A stretch of 39,086 bases of DNA, from assembly GCA_013823245.1 (NCBI GenBank), contig PNLU01000020.1:1-39086 (forward strand). Reading direction: 5' to 3'. Below the pieces are notes generated by a model, which was given only the letters and a program-made list of their open reading frames with translations, did not search any database and had not been told where the DNA came from. Positions within the stretch are counted from its first letter, which is position 1. Each line of letters opens with the position of its first letter. The DNA is from Alcanivorax sp. (GTDB taxonomy: Bacteria; Pseudomonadota; Gammaproteobacteria; Pseudomonadales; Alcanivoracaceae). Of this stretch, positions 23,082 to 32,828 are shown in pieces. Both the position numbers and the translations under genes were made by a program.

Positions 23082-23096
23082 TGTCATATTGACATA
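23082..23096. promoter_or_regulatory. Perfect inverted repeat ATGTCA-TAT-TGACAT
   Basis: A 15-base palindrome with 6-base arms and a 3-base centre, in an AT-rich stretch downstream of rnpB and about 180 bases before the dcw promoter. It has the size of a dimeric regulator site. No regulator can be named from the sequence. Confidence 0.35.
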
Positions 23097-23117
23097 TAAG
23101 ACGAGGACTCGGGCAGT

Positions 23118-23149
23118 GCGACGACGGGCGGCAAGCCCGCCGTCGCCCC
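23118..23149 (-). terminator. GC-rich hairpin downstream of rnpB
   Basis: The arms GCGACGACGGGC and GCCCGCCGTCGC pair over 12 positions with one mismatch. It starts about 10 bases after the predicted 3' end of rnpB. No U tract follows in the minus direction, so it may stop transcription poorly or mark a processing site. Confidence 0.4.
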
Positions 23150-23158
23150 CGAGAATAT

Positions 23159-23533
23159 AGAGGACCAACCGATAAGCCGGGTTCTGTCGTGGACAGTCAT
23201 TCATCTGGGACCGACGTCGCCGTCGGCCTCTAGCGACCTACCCGGTTCCAGCGCGGGCCACGCCATAGGAACCCTATTTGGTCTTGCTCCGAGTGGGGTT
23301 TACCCTGCCACGCCTGTTGCCAGGCGCGCGGTGCGCTCTTACCGCACCTTTTCACCCTTACCTGTGCATCGTTTCCGGAGAAACGGGCCATCGGCGGTAT
23401 CTTCTCTGCGGCACTTTCCGTAGCCGTACCGTCGCCAGTACGGCCCCCAGGCGTTACCTGGCACCCTGCCCTGCGGAGCCCGGACTTTCCTCCAGCAATA
23501 CGAGATTGCCAGCGACTGTCTGGTTGATCCGGG
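23159..23533 (-). ncRNA. rnpB: RNase P RNA, bacterial type A
   Basis: The catalytic RNA of RNase P, which removes tRNA 5' leaders. The conserved block GAGGAAAGTCCGGGCTCC reads on the minus strand at 23492-23475. The ends GGATCAACC (23530-23522) and GGTTGGTCC (23170-23162) pair as helix P1. ACCAGACAGTCGC near the 5' end and CCCGGCTTATCGG near the 3' end match the E. coli RNA closely. The length of about 375 is normal. The exact ends are estimated from P1. Its position between rsmI and mraZ is as in Pseudomonas. Confidence 0.95.
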
Positions 23534-23537
23534 GCGG

Positions 23538-23543
23538 AGTGTA
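23538..23543 (-). promoter_or_regulatory. Candidate -10 box of the rnpB promoter
   Basis: TACACT on the minus strand ends about 8 bases before the predicted 5' end of RNase P RNA, the right distance for a -10 box. A GC-rich stretch follows. The -35 region is poor (TGGTCC at the expected place). Confidence 0.45.
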
Positions 23544-23576
23544 GCCGCGCCCGGGCAGATGGACCAGCAAAATAGC

Positions 23577-24410
23577 CTACGGAGCGGAGAGGGTTTCGAG
23601 CCAGGCGTAGAGGGCCTGGCGCTTGCGGCCGGTGACGGTGGCCAGCACCTTGGCCGCGCGGGAGGCGGGCAACTCGGCCAGCAGGGCGCGCGCCAGTGGC
23701 AGCAGTTCGGCGTCTTCCGCAGATTGTGCATCAGCCCCGGCCAGCACCAGCACGATCTCGCCGCGCTGCTGGTCGCTGTCGGCCGCCACCCAGTCACGCA
23801 GGGCCGCCACCGTATCGCGACGCACGGTTTCGAAGTGTTTGGTCAGTTCCCGGCACAGGGTAATCTCGCGCTCCCCCGCCCCGGCGGCGACCAGCGCTTC
23901 CAGCAACGCCAGCAGACGATGAGGCGCCTCGAACAGCACCGACGTTGCCGTGTTGCCCAGCACACGCTCCAGCGCCTGATGACGCGGCGCGCCCTTGCTC
24001 GGCAGGAAGCCCTCGAATACGAACCGGTCGGTGGGCAGCCCGGCCACCGCCAGCGCGGCCAGTACGGCACTGGCACCGGGAATCGGTACCACCGGCACCC
24101 CGGCCTCCTGACAGGCTCGCACCAGACGATAGCCCGGGTCGCTGACCAGCGGCGTGCCAGCATCGGAAATCAGCGCCACCGACTCACCCTGCTGCAAACG
24201 CGCCACCAGCTGCGGGCTGCGCGCCACCTCATTATGGTCATGACAACTCACCAGCCGGGTGCGCACACCCAGGGCATCCAGTAACTGGCCACTGCGGCGG
24301 GTATCTTCGGCGGCCACCGTATCCACCTCGGCCAGCACACGCAGAGCGCGCCGCGTGATGTCTTCCAGGTGACCAATGGGCGTGCTGACAATGTATAAAG
24401 TCCCGCTCAT
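23577..24410 (-). CDS. rsmI: 16S rRNA (cytidine1402-2'-O)-methyltransferase RsmI
   Basis: A 277-residue tetrapyrrole-methylase-fold enzyme that methylates the ribose of C1402 in 16S rRNA, the partner modification to RsmH. The family start TLYIVSTPIGHLEDITRRAL, the segment ISDAGTPLVSDPG and FEAPHRLLALLEAL are diagnostic. It is divergent from lpoA, with an 88-base gap between the two starts. Confidence 0.97.
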   Translation of the reverse strand: MSGTLYIVSTPIGHLEDITRRALRVLAEVDTVAAEDTRRSGQLLDALGVRTRLVSCHDHNEVARSPQLVARLQQGESVALISDAGTPLVSDPGYRLVRACQEAGVPVVPIPGASAVLAALAVAGLPTDRFVFEGFLPSKGAPRHQALERVLGNTATSVLFEAPHRLLALLEALVAAGAGEREITLCRELTKHFETVRRDTVAALRDWVAADSDQQRGEIVLVLAGADAQSAEDAELLPLARALLAELPASRAAKVLATVTGRKRQALYAWLETLSAP

Positions 24411-24456
24411 TCGGGAACCTCTGCAGATGGACGATGGACGTAGTGTGGAGAGGCCC

Positions 24457-24462
24457 TACAAT
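24457..24462 (+). promoter_or_regulatory. Candidate -10 box for the lpoA operon
   Basis: TACAAT lies 37 bases before the lpoA start in the divergent gap with rsmI. The matching -35 region is weak, so the call rests on the -10 match and position. Confidence 0.4.
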
Positions 24463-24498
24463 AGTCGCTTCGTTTCAACAATTCGACCGCGGGTGATC

Positions 24499-26337
24499 AT
24501 GAACCGTTTGCGTGTAGTTTTTCTGAGCCTGCTGGTGCTGGGCTGTATCAGCGCCTGCACCACCACCCCGACCCAGCCGGTGGACACTGCCGCAGACGCT
24601 GCCGCGCCGCAGAAGCTGGATGACGCCCTGAGCAGCCTGAACGACCTGCGTATGCCCGCCCGGGCGACCCAGGGACTGGCCTGGGCGCACAGCTATCTGG
24701 CCATGGGTCGCCCCCAGGACGCCGAGGTATTGCTGGCCCAGTTCGATCCGCGCCGCCTGGAAGGCGACCAGCGCCTGGAGTGGGTGCTGCTCAGCGCACG
24801 CCTGAAACTGGCACGCCAGGATGGCGAGGGCGCACTGGCCCTGCTGGAGGATGAACGCCTGGACGTCGCCCGTCTGCAGAATGAAGCGCCCCTGGATTTG
24901 CAGAACCGCATGCAGCTGCTGCGCGCCGATGCGCTGGCGATAGCCGGTGACCTGCGCGCCAGCCTGCGTGAGCGCGTGGCGGTGGACGGCCTGCTGGAAG
25001 ACGATGACCGCGCCTACAACCATCAGATGATCTGGGCGCTGCTGATGCACATGCCCCAGAATGATCTGCAAAAGCTGGCCGACGAGAGCCGCAACACCTT
25101 GCTCGGCTGGGTCGAACTGGCGCGCGTGTATCGTGACCCACTGGCCGACCTGGACAGCCAGGTCAGCCGACTGGAAGCCTGGGAACGCAACTGGTTCGAT
25201 CATCCTGCCGCCCGTGACATGCCGCCAATGGTACGCGCCCTGCAACAGGCGGTGAGCGAGCGGCCGCGCCGCGTGGTCGCCCTGCTGCCACACACCGGCC
25301 CGATGTCCGAAGCCGGGCAGGCCCTGCGTGATGGCATGCTGGCGGCCTACTACAGCGCGCTCGAGCAGGGGCATCCGGTGCCCGCCATCACCTTTATCGA
25401 CAGCAACAGTGCGGACATCGGCACGCTCTACAACCAGGCACTGGTCGAAGGTGCCGACTTCATCATCGGCCCGCTGGAGCGGGACAAGGTCGAGCAACTG
25501 GTCGGTGCCTCCGGCCTGCCGGTCAACACACTGGTGCTGAACTACGCCGATACGCCGCCGGGCTCCGACCGGATTTTCCAGTTCGGTCTGGCGCCGGAAG
25601 ATGAAGCCCGACAGGTAGCCCGGCAGGCCTGGAAAGAAGGCGCCCGCCTGGCGGGTGTGCTGTATCCGCGCACCGACTGGGGCCAGCGCGTGGCCGCCGC
25701 CTTCAGCAGTGAATGGACCGAACTCGGCGGCCTGATCAGCACCGAAACCAGCTATGCCGACGACGCCAGCAGCGCCGTGCGCGACATGCTGGCCCTGGGC
25801 CAGAGCGAGAGCCGTGCCCGTGCCTTGCGCCGTCATGCCCCCGCTAACCTGGAGTTCGAACCGCGTCGCCGTCAGGACCTCGATTTCCTGTTCATGGCCG
25901 CCAACCCGGCCCAGGGGCGCCAGTTGAAACCGGCGCTGAATTTCCATTATGCCGGTGACCTGCCGGTGTACAGCATCTCCAACATCTATGGCGGCCAGCC
26001 GGACGCCGATCGCGATCACGACCTCAACGGCATCCGTTTTGTCGACGTGCCCTGGCTGCTGGACCGCGACTCGACCCTGCATCAGGCCACCGCCGCCGTG
26101 TGGCCGCAGGGCCACGGCCGCTATGAACGGCTGTTTGCCATGGGCGTGGACGCCTATCGCCTGCAAGCCCGGCTGGCCCTGCTGCAATCGGCGCCGGAAA
26201 GCAGCATGCCCGGTGCCTCGGGCGCGCTGCGCCTGGGCGACGATAACCGTCTGGTACGCGAACTGGACTGGGCCTGGTTCCGGCGCGGCGTGCCGCAACG
26301 GGCCCCAGTGGTGCAATCACTGAGCGGTAACCGCTGA
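24499..26337 (+). CDS. lpoA: Outer-membrane lipoprotein LpoA (LppC family), activator of PBP1A
   Basis: A 612-residue lipoprotein. The signal MNRLRVVFLSLLVLGCISAC ends in a lipobox with Cys20 as the lipid anchor. The next residues are Thr, not Asp, which fits outer membrane sorting. An N-terminal TPR-like helical part (about 40-270) precedes a C-terminal periplasmic-binding-like domain that starts around RRVVALLPHTGPMSEAG. In E. coli LpoA reaches through the wall to activate PBP1A. I moved the start from an upstream in-frame ATG at 24376 to 24499, because only this gives a signal peptide. It heads the operon lpoA-yraN-diaA-dolP. Confidence 0.93.
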   Translation: MNRLRVVFLSLLVLGCISACTTTPTQPVDTAADAAAPQKLDDALSSLNDLRMPARATQGLAWAHSYLAMGRPQDAEVLLAQFDPRRLEGDQRLEWVLLSARLKLARQDGEGALALLEDERLDVARLQNEAPLDLQNRMQLLRADALAIAGDLRASLRERVAVDGLLEDDDRAYNHQMIWALLMHMPQNDLQKLADESRNTLLGWVELARVYRDPLADLDSQVSRLEAWERNWFDHPAARDMPPMVRALQQAVSERPRRVVALLPHTGPMSEAGQALRDGMLAAYYSALEQGHPVPAITFIDSNSADIGTLYNQALVEGADFIIGPLERDKVEQLVGASGLPVNTLVLNYADTPPGSDRIFQFGLAPEDEARQVARQAWKEGARLAGVLYPRTDWGQRVAAAFSSEWTELGGLISTETSYADDASSAVRDMLALGQSESRARALRRHAPANLEFEPRRRQDLDFLFMAANPAQGRQLKPALNFHYAGDLPVYSISNIYGGQPDADRDHDLNGIRFVDVPWLLDRDSTLHQATAAVWPQGHGRYERLFAMGVDAYRLQARLALLQSAPESSMPGASGALRLGDDNRLVRELDWAWFRRGVPQRAPVVQSLSGNR

Positions 26338-26345
26338 GGAGCGCC

Positions 26346-26729
26346 ATGTACCGGGTAAGGAAACCCTTCAGTCGACGCGGCCAGGGCCACGCCGCCGAAC
26401 GCCGGGCAGAAGCCTGGCTGCAACAGCAGGGCCTGCGCACCGTGACACGCAACTTTCATTGCCGTCAGGGCGAGATTGATCTGGTCATGCGTCACCGGGA
26501 AATGCTGGTGTTTGTGGAGGTGCGATTACGCGCCTCGGATACCTGGGGCGGCGCCCTGGCCTCTGTCACACCGCAGAAACAGCAGCGCCTGATACAGGCC
26601 GCACGTTATTATCTGGCTCGCTATCCGGCTTGCCAGCAACTGCCCTGCCGCTTCGATGTACTCGGCATGGCACCGGATGACGAGGACTACCGTTATGACT
26701 GGGTGCCCAATGCCTTTGATGCCCACTAG
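26346..26729 (+). CDS. yraN: UPF0102 nuclease-like protein YraN
   Basis: A 127-residue UPF0102 protein with a predicted Holliday-junction-resolvase-like nuclease fold. The motif RQGEIDLVMRH and then VFVEVRLR keep the acidic residues of the fold, with Arg in place of the usual Lys of EVK. Its cellular role is not firmly established. It starts 8 bases after lpoA and is followed by diaA, the order found in many gammaproteobacteria. Confidence 0.92.
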   Translation: MYRVRKPFSRRGQGHAAERRAEAWLQQQGLRTVTRNFHCRQGEIDLVMRHREMLVFVEVRLRASDTWGGALASVTPQKQQRLIQAARYYLARYPACQQLPCRFDVLGMAPDDEDYRYDWVPNAFDAH

Positions 26730-27928
<1,199 letters not shown>

Positions 27929-27931
27929 CGC

Positions 27932-28327
27932 TTACTTAACGACCTTGAGGCTGGGGCGGCGATCACCGCCCTGATCGCCCTCGTCCGGACCATCATCCGG
28001 CGGCGACGGCGGGGGTGACGGCTCAAAAGCCATGCCCTCTCCGTTCTCACGGGCGAACACCGCCAGTACCGCATTCACCGGCACCACGATGTTCATGGCA
28101 CGACCGCTGAAGCGGGCGGAGAAGGTAATGTCCTCGTTGCCCGCCAGAAAGCCCTGAACCGCCCCCGGCGCGACATTGAGAATGATCTGCCCTTCGCTGA
28201 CGTGCTCCCGGGGTACCTGGACCCCGGGGTAGCTTGCGTCCACCAGCAGATGCGTGGTCAACCCGTTATCGCAGATCCATTCATGTACCGCACGGATCAG
28301 ATAGGGGCGATTCGGCGTCATCGACAT
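27932..28327 (-). CDS. sspB: ClpXP protease specificity-enhancing factor SspB
   Basis: A 131-residue adaptor that brings ssrA-tagged peptides to ClpXP. The globular domain at about 5-108 includes RPYLIRAVHEWICDNGLTTHL and the segment ARFSGRAMNIVVPVNAVLA. A flexible Pro/Asp/Gly tail then ends in RPSLKVVK, the conserved XB motif that docks on ClpX. The start shares one base with the sspA stop. MTPNRPYL, two codons later, could be the real start. Confidence 0.95.
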   Translation of the reverse strand: MSMTPNRPYLIRAVHEWICDNGLTTHLLVDASYPGVQVPREHVSEGQIILNVAPGAVQGFLAGNEDITFSARFSGRAMNIVVPVNAVLAVFARENGEGMAFEPSPPPSPPDDGPDEGDQGGDRRPSLKVVK

Positions 28328-28965
28328 CAGAGCGGGTTACGGATTTCGCGTTCCTGCTCTGACAGGCTGGCCTGGAAGCTGTCGCGGCCGAAAATGCGCT
28401 CGGCATAATCCAGCAGCGGCTTGCAGGGCTTGCCGGTCAATTCCACACCCAGGTGGTTAAGACGCCACAGGATCGGCGCGATGGTGCAGTCCACCAGCGT
28501 GAATTCGTCGTTCATGAAGAACGGCTTCTCCGCAAACACCGGCGCAATGCTGGTGAGTCCGTCACGCAGGGCCTTGCGGCGCTTGTTCAGCTCCGCTTCT
28601 TTCTCTGCGCCCGCCATGATGGCGTCCACGTGGCCGCACCAGTCACGCTCAATGCGGTGAATCAGCAGACGGCTGTGGGCACGTGCCACCGGGTAGACCG
28701 GCAACAGCGGCGGATGCGGAAAGCGCTCGTCCAGATACTCCATGATGACGTTCGACTGATACAGGGTCAGTTCACGGTCTACCAGGGTTGGCACTTCGTT
28801 ATAGGGGTTCAGCGACGCCAGATCTTCCGGCTTGTCGTTGTCGTCCACATCAACGATGTCGACCGTGACCCCTTTCTCAGCCAGCACGATACGCACCCGA
28901 TGGCTGTAATGGTCCCGGGGGTTGGAAAAGAAAGTCATCGAGGAACGCTTGGTCACAACGCCCAT
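28327..28965 (-). CDS. sspA: Stringent starvation protein A SspA
   Basis: A 212-residue protein with a glutathione-S-transferase fold that lacks GST activity in the family. It binds RNA polymerase and tunes stationary-phase and virulence genes. The family segment [16 protein letters not shown], the [17 protein letters not shown] stretch and the C-terminal helical domain are clear. The pair sspA-sspB has its own start downstream of the petC terminator. Confidence 0.95.
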   Translation of the reverse strand: MGVVTKRSSMTFFSNPRDHYSHRVRIVLAEKGVTVDIVDVDDNDKPEDLASLNPYNEVPTLVDRELTLYQSNVIMEYLDERFPHPPLLPVYPVARAHSRLLIHRIERDWCGHVDAIMAGAEKEAELNKRRKALRDGLTSIAPVFAEKPFFMNDEFTLVDCTIAPILWRLNHLGVELTGKPCKPLLDYAERIFGRDSFQASLSEQEREIRNPL

Positions 28966-29010
28966 GGCTATGTGGTCTCCCGCGGTTTATCAATCGTCAA
29001 CGCTACAGAC

Positions 29011-29043
29011 AGAAACAGGGCAGCCGCTCTGCGGCTACCCTGT
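29011..29043 (-). terminator. Terminator of the petABC operon
   Basis: On the minus strand a 13-bp stem (ACAGGG-T-AGCCGC pairing with GCGGCT-G-CCCTGT, including one G-U pair) with an AGA loop is followed by TTTCTGT. It starts 23 bases after the petC stop and lies before sspA. Confidence 0.8.
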
Positions 29044-29066
29044 CCGAGGCCGAAAAGACGGCGTGG

Positions 29067-29720
29067 TCAGTGCACGTCTTTCCAGTATTCCTTTTTCAGC
29101 AGATATGCCGGAATCCACAACAGGAACAGGAATATCAGCACATATACCCCGATACGCTCTGCATCTACGCGCACCGGCTCGCCAATATAGGCAAGGAAAT
29201 TGGTCAGATCGAGCATGGCCCGGCGGAATTCTTCTTCGCCCAGCTCCTGCTCCATCTTCGCCATGACATGGGGCATACCCACGTTCTCGAACACGCGGTT
29301 GTTGTACCCGTAGGGCTGATCCGCATCTTCATAGAAACTGATCAGGTAAGAGTACACCCAGTCCGAGGTGCGCAGGCGCGCCACGTTGGTGAGGTCCGGC
29401 GGTGCCGCACCAAACCAGCTGGCCGCTTCGTCACGGGGCATGGCGATATGCATGGTGTCGCCGATCTGGTCCGTGGTGAAGTTCAGGTGCTTGAGCACCA
29501 GCTCTTCCGGAATATCCAGACCATTGGCCAGGCGGCTGTAGCGCTCGAACTGCAGGGAATGGCAACCCATGCAGTAGTTTACGAACAGCTGCGCACCGCG
29601 CTGCATGGACACCTTGTCTTTCACGTTAACCGGGGCGGATACCACATGTTCGTTGTATCCGCCGGCCGCCAGGCCCAGAGCCGGGAGACAGCTGAGTAGC
29701 AGAACAGCAAGCTTTTTCAT
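29067..29720 (-). CDS. petC: Cytochrome c1 subunit of the bc1 complex
   Basis: A 217-residue membrane-bound c-type cytochrome that carries electrons from the Rieske protein to soluble cytochrome c. A signal peptide ends near LGLAA. The haem site CMGCH binds haem covalently, and a methionine in the later GMPHVMAKM region is the likely second ligand. The C-terminal anchor YVLIFLFLLWIPAYLL is followed by a basic tail. The start shares one base with the petB stop. Confidence 0.96.
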   Translation of the reverse strand: MKKLAVLLLSCLPALGLAAGGYNEHVVSAPVNVKDKVSMQRGAQLFVNYCMGCHSLQFERYSRLANGLDIPEELVLKHLNFTTDQIGDTMHIAMPRDEAASWFGAAPPDLTNVARLRTSDWVYSYLISFYEDADQPYGYNNRVFENVGMPHVMAKMEQELGEEEFRRAMLDLTNFLAYIGEPVRVDAERIGVYVLIFLFLLWIPAYLLKKEYWKDVH

Positions 29721-31033
29721 CAGTGGCCTCCGGTCACACGCTCAGGCACCGGCTTGGATTTCTCGAAGCGGTGGCCGAACGGCAGCACAAACAGGAAGTA
29801 GAAGAAGTAATAGATCGTCCCCAGACCCGCCAGGTGGGTGTAGGTCACATCCGCCGAGGTGAACGGAATGGTGAACGCCACCTGATCCGGCTGGGTGCCG
29901 AAGTAACCCAGCACGATGAAGACGAAGGCGAACAGCATCAGGCTGACCTTGCTGAACATGCCCTTGTAGCGAATGGAACGCACCGGGTGGCGATCCAGCC
30001 AGGGCACCACGAACAGGATGGCAATCGCACCACCCATGACGATCAGACCCCAGGACTTGGCATCCAGGATAAAGCTGAAGGTCGTGGCGCGCAGCATCGC
30101 GTAGTAGGGGCCGTAGTACCAGACCGGCGCAATGTGATCCGGCGTGGCCAGCGGGTTGGCCGGCTCGAAGTTCGGGCGCTCAATGAAGTAGCCGCCGCCT
30201 TCCGGGAAGAAGAACACCACCACGGCGAAGACCATCAGGAAGACAACGATGCCCGCCAGATCCTTCACGGTGTAGTAGGGGTGGAACGGGATGCCGTCTT
30301 TCGGAATACCGTTTTCATCCTTGTTCTTCTTGATATCAATGCCGTCCGGGTTGTTGGAACCCACTTCGTGCAGCGCCAGAATGTGCAGCACCACCAGCGC
30401 CACCAGTACCAGCGGAATCGCTACCACGTGCAGGGCGAAGAACTTGTTCACCGTGGCATCAGACAGCAGATAGTCACCACGCACCCAGGTGGTCAACGCT
30501 TCACCGATGGCCGCAGACTGCTGCGCATCAACGAACGGAATCACCTGGAACGGAATGGCTTCTGCCAGCGAGATGATCACCTGTGCGCCCCAGTAGGACA
30601 TGTTGCCCCAGGGCAGCACGTAACCCAGGAAGCCTTCGGCCATCAACGCCAGGTAGATCATCATGCCGAAGATCCACACCAGTTCGCGCGGCGGCTTGTA
30701 GGAGCCGTAGAGCAGACCACGGAACATGTGCAGGTAAACCACGGCAAAGAAGGCCGAAGCGCCCACTGCGTGCATGTAACGGATCAGCCAGCCGAACTGG
30801 ACGTCACGCATGATGTATTCCACCGACGCGAACGCATCCGTCGGCGAGTAGAACATGGTCAGCCAGATACCGGTGAGCAGCTGGTTGACCAGCACCACCA
30901 GGGAGAAGACCCCGAAGTAGTACCAGAAGTTGAAGTTCTTGGGCGCGTAGTACTCGGACATGTGCTTCTTGAAAGCATCGACGACCGGCAGGCGCGCATC
31001 CACCCAGTTAACGAGACCCTTGGCAATAGACAT
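29720..31033 (-). CDS. petB: Cytochrome b subunit of the bc1 complex
   Basis: A 437-residue polytopic subunit with eight expected spans and the two b haems. Four histidine ligands lie in the helices with HAVGASAFFAVVYLHMF and ALHVVAIPLVLVALVVLH. The quinol-oxidation motif reads PVWY instead of the PEWY of mitochondria and alphaproteobacteria. PVWY is a known form in gamma- and betaproteobacteria. The order petA-petB-petC with one-base stop/start overlaps indicates coupled translation. Confidence 0.97.
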   Translation of the reverse strand: MSIAKGLVNWVDARLPVVDAFKKHMSEYYAPKNFNFWYYFGVFSLVVLVNQLLTGIWLTMFYSPTDAFASVEYIMRDVQFGWLIRYMHAVGASAFFAVVYLHMFRGLLYGSYKPPRELVWIFGMMIYLALMAEGFLGYVLPWGNMSYWGAQVIISLAEAIPFQVIPFVDAQQSAAIGEALTTWVRGDYLLSDATVNKFFALHVVAIPLVLVALVVLHILALHEVGSNNPDGIDIKKNKDENGIPKDGIPFHPYYTVKDLAGIVVFLMVFAVVVFFFPEGGGYFIERPNFEPANPLATPDHIAPVWYYGPYYAMLRATTFSFILDAKSWGLIVMGGAIAILFVVPWLDRHPVRSIRYKGMFSKVSLMLFAFVFIVLGYFGTQPDQVAFTIPFTSADVTYTHLAGLGTIYYFFYFLFVLPFGHRFEKSKPVPERVTGGH

Positions 31034-31626
31034 CAGGCGGTCTCCCCTTCTTCAGAACCCACGATGATGACATCGTCATCCAGATAGGAGTGCGGCGGCA
31101 CCACCAGGTTGGTGGGCGCAGGCACGCCACGGTACACGCGACCGGCAAAGTCGAACGTGGAGTTGTGACACGGACAGAAGAAGCCACCGAACTCCAGCTG
31201 TACCGTCGGCCGGGGGTTGTAGGTGGGCGAGCAACCCAAGTGGGTACAGGTGCCAATCAGCACCAGCACTTCCGGCTTGATCGAGCGATGCTCGTTGCGT
31301 GCGTAGGCCGGCTGCTGGGTATCGACACTGGAATCCGGGTCGCGCAGGGCGCCGCCCTCGGCCAGTGATTTCAGGCCGTCGAGCATTTCCGGTGTGCGGC
31401 GAACCACCCACACGGGCTGGCCACGCCATTCGCGCACGACGCGCTGGCCGGCCTCAAGCTTGCCGATGTCTATGGTAACAGGTGCGCCAGCGGCTTCTGC
31501 GCGAGCGCTGGGCTGCCATGACTTAACGAAGGGCACTGCCAGCCCCACCGCACCTACGGCGCCGACGGCAGACGTCAGGCCAATCAGAAAGGTGCGCCGG
31601 CTGGTGTTTACGCCGTCTTTACTCAT
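31033..31626 (-). CDS. petA: Rieske iron-sulfur subunit of the bc1 complex
   Basis: A 197-residue protein with a twin-arginine signal anchor (SRRTFLIG) that remains as the membrane helix. The 2Fe-2S cluster boxes CTHLGC and CPCHNS are complete, with the following GRVYRGVPAP loop. It takes electrons from quinol bound at cytochrome b and passes them to cytochrome c1. It is the first gene of petABC. GGGGAG lies upstream of the ATG. Confidence 0.97.
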   Translation of the reverse strand: MSKDGVNTSRRTFLIGLTSAVGAVGAVGLAVPFVKSWQPSARAEAAGAPVTIDIGKLEAGQRVVREWRGQPVWVVRRTPEMLDGLKSLAEGGALRDPDSSVDTQQPAYARNEHRSIKPEVLVLIGTCTHLGCSPTYNPRPTVQLEFGGFFCPCHNSTFDFAGRVYRGVPAPTNLVVPPHSYLDDDVIIVGSEEGETA

Positions 31627-31728
31627 CGAGATGATCTCCCCTGGAGGCTACTCCCCATCCCGGGCTCGGGTTGGAACGGTCATTGCGGAGGCAAACCCCC
31701 ACAAACCGGGCGGAATAAGGCGCGGCAA

Positions 31729-31757
31729 ATGGTAAAGAAAAAGCCCTTACCTGACAA
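31729..31757 (-). promoter_or_regulatory. Promoter of the petABC operon
   Basis: On the minus strand TTGTCA (31757-31752), a 17-base spacer and TACCAT (31734-31729) make a sigma70-type pair about 100 bases before petA, right after the rpsI terminator. Confidence 0.6.
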
Positions 31758-31801
31758 CCGGATTTACCCGTCCCGATTGCCCAAACCGCTGATTTACACA
31801 C

Positions 31802-31832
31802 AAAAAAGCCCAGCCGGATTGACTGGGCTTTT
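31802..31832 (-). terminator. Terminator of the rplM-rpsI operon
   Basis: AAAAGCCCAG and CTGGGCTTTT form a 10-bp stem around a 9-base loop. The minus strand continues with further T residues (CTTTTTTG), a classic intrinsic terminator 26 bases after the rpsI stop. Confidence 0.88.
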
Positions 31833-31857
31833 CGATGATCGGCGATCCAGCGTGAAA

Positions 31858-32253
31858 TTAACGCTTGGAGAACTGCGGACGCTTGCGCGCCTTGTGCAGG
31901 CCGATCTTCTTGCGCTCGACTTCACGCGCATCGCGGGTCACATAACCGGCGCGGCGCAGGGCAGAACGCAGGGTATCGTCGTAGTCCATCAGCGCACGGG
32001 TGATACCGTGGCGAATGGCACCGGCCTGGCCGGTGGTGCCGCCGCCGGCCACAGTGACGTACACGTCAAAGCGCTCGGTGGACTCGGTCAGTTCCAGCGG
32101 CTGACGCACGACCATGCGTGCGGTTTCACGGCCAAAGTACTCATCCAGCGGACGACCATTGACGGTGATCTTGCCACTGCCCGGGCGCAGGAACACGCGC
32201 GCGGCGGAGGTCTTGCGACGGCCAGTGCCGTAATTCGAAGCTGCGGTTGCCAT
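31858..32253 (-). CDS. rpsI: 30S ribosomal protein S9
   Basis: A 131-residue small-subunit protein. The start region [19 protein letters not shown], the central [15 protein letters not shown] and the basic C-terminus ending [17 protein letters not shown] are universal S9 features. The C-terminal Lys-Arg tail reaches the P-site tRNA. It starts 10 bases after rplM, the normal operon partner. Confidence 0.98.
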   Translation of the reverse strand: MATAASNYGTGRRKTSAARVFLRPGSGKITVNGRPLDEYFGRETARMVVRQPLELTESTERFDVYVTVAGGGTTGQAGAIRHGITRALMDYDDTLRSALRRAGYVTRDAREVERKKIGLHKARKRPQFSKR

Positions 32254-32263
32254 CTGCTACCCC

Positions 32264-32692
32264 TTAGATTTCCAGTGCCTGCGGCTGCTGAGCGGTGTGC
32301 GGATGCTCAGCGCCAGCGTAGACCTTCAGTTTGCCCAGCATGGCGCGGCCCAGCGGGTTACGCGGCATCATGCCCTTCACCGCCAGCTCGAGTACCTGTT
32401 CGGGCTTCTTCGCGATCAGGGTTTCGAAGTTGGCTTCCTTGATACCGCCCGGGAAGCCGCTGTGACGGTAGTACATCTTGTCGCTGGCTTTCTTGCCGGT
32501 CACGTGGATCTTCTCGGCGTTGACCACAACGATGTAGTCACCGGTATCAACGTGCGGCGTGTATTCCGGCTTGTGCTTGCCACGCAGACGCGTAGCGATT
32601 TCGCTGGCCAAACGACCCAGCGTCTTGCCGGAGGCGTCCACCACATACCAGTCGCGCTTGACGCTGTCCGGTTTGGCGCTGAAGGTTTTCAT
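32264..32692 (-). CDS. rplM: 50S ribosomal protein L13
   Basis: A 142-residue large-subunit protein that acts early in assembly. [38 protein letters not shown] and [19 protein letters not shown] are typical L13 segments. In E. coli L13 represses its own operon. The 85-90 base leader here has GGTCC repeats that could fold, but no known leader motif was recognised. Confidence 0.98.
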   Translation of the reverse strand: MKTFSAKPDSVKRDWYVVDASGKTLGRLASEIATRLRGKHKPEYTPHVDTGDYIVVVNAEKIHVTGKKASDKMYYRHSGFPGGIKEANFETLIAKKPEQVLELAVKGMMPRNPLGRAMLGKLKVYAGAEHPHTAQQPQALEI

Positions 32693-32779
32693 GAATTCTG
32701 CCCCAAAATCAGGAATTTACGGGTAATTGGACCCATCGCCCGCGGACCATGACGGACCACTGCGAATAAGAGAGCGCGG

Positions 32780-32808
32780 ATTGTACCCAAGGGGGTGCGC
32801 CAAGACAA
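32780..32808 (-). promoter_or_regulatory. Promoter of the rplM-rpsI operon
   Basis: On the minus strand TTGTCT (32808-32803), a 17-base spacer and TACAAT (32785-32780) form a good pair about 90 bases upstream of rplM. It lies in the gap after the carotenoid oxygenase stop. Confidence 0.65.
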
Positions 32809-32828
32809 GCAGCAAAGCATGCCTTCAT

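Larger units (their letters stand above)
22901..23157. other. Gene-free gap between the dcw promoter and rnpB
   Basis: About 260 bases with no plausible gene. The part from 23030 to 23105 is much AT-richer than its surroundings and contains a perfect inverted repeat (separate entry). At 23118-23149 a GC-rich hairpin could be a processing or termination site after rnpB. The rest shows nothing I can identify. Confidence 0.5.

Noticed and set aside
23278-23797. Frames crossing the RNase P RNA gene
   Set aside because: The sequence is RNase P RNA, with conserved core blocks and a paired P1 helix, and partly the 3' end of rsmI.
24475-26316. A 613-codon minus-strand frame opposite lpoA
   Set aside because: The plus strand encodes a lipoprotein with a clean signal peptide and LpoA domains. 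The antisense frame has no recognisable family.
29720-31033. PVWY in place of PEWY in cytochrome b as a novelty
   Set aside because: PVWY is a known variant of the quinol-oxidation motif in gamma- and betaproteobacteria.
32693-32779. A specific L13 leader RNA element upstream of rplM
   Set aside because: GGTCC repeats could fold, but I cannot match them to a known leader motif, and there is no comparative evidence.
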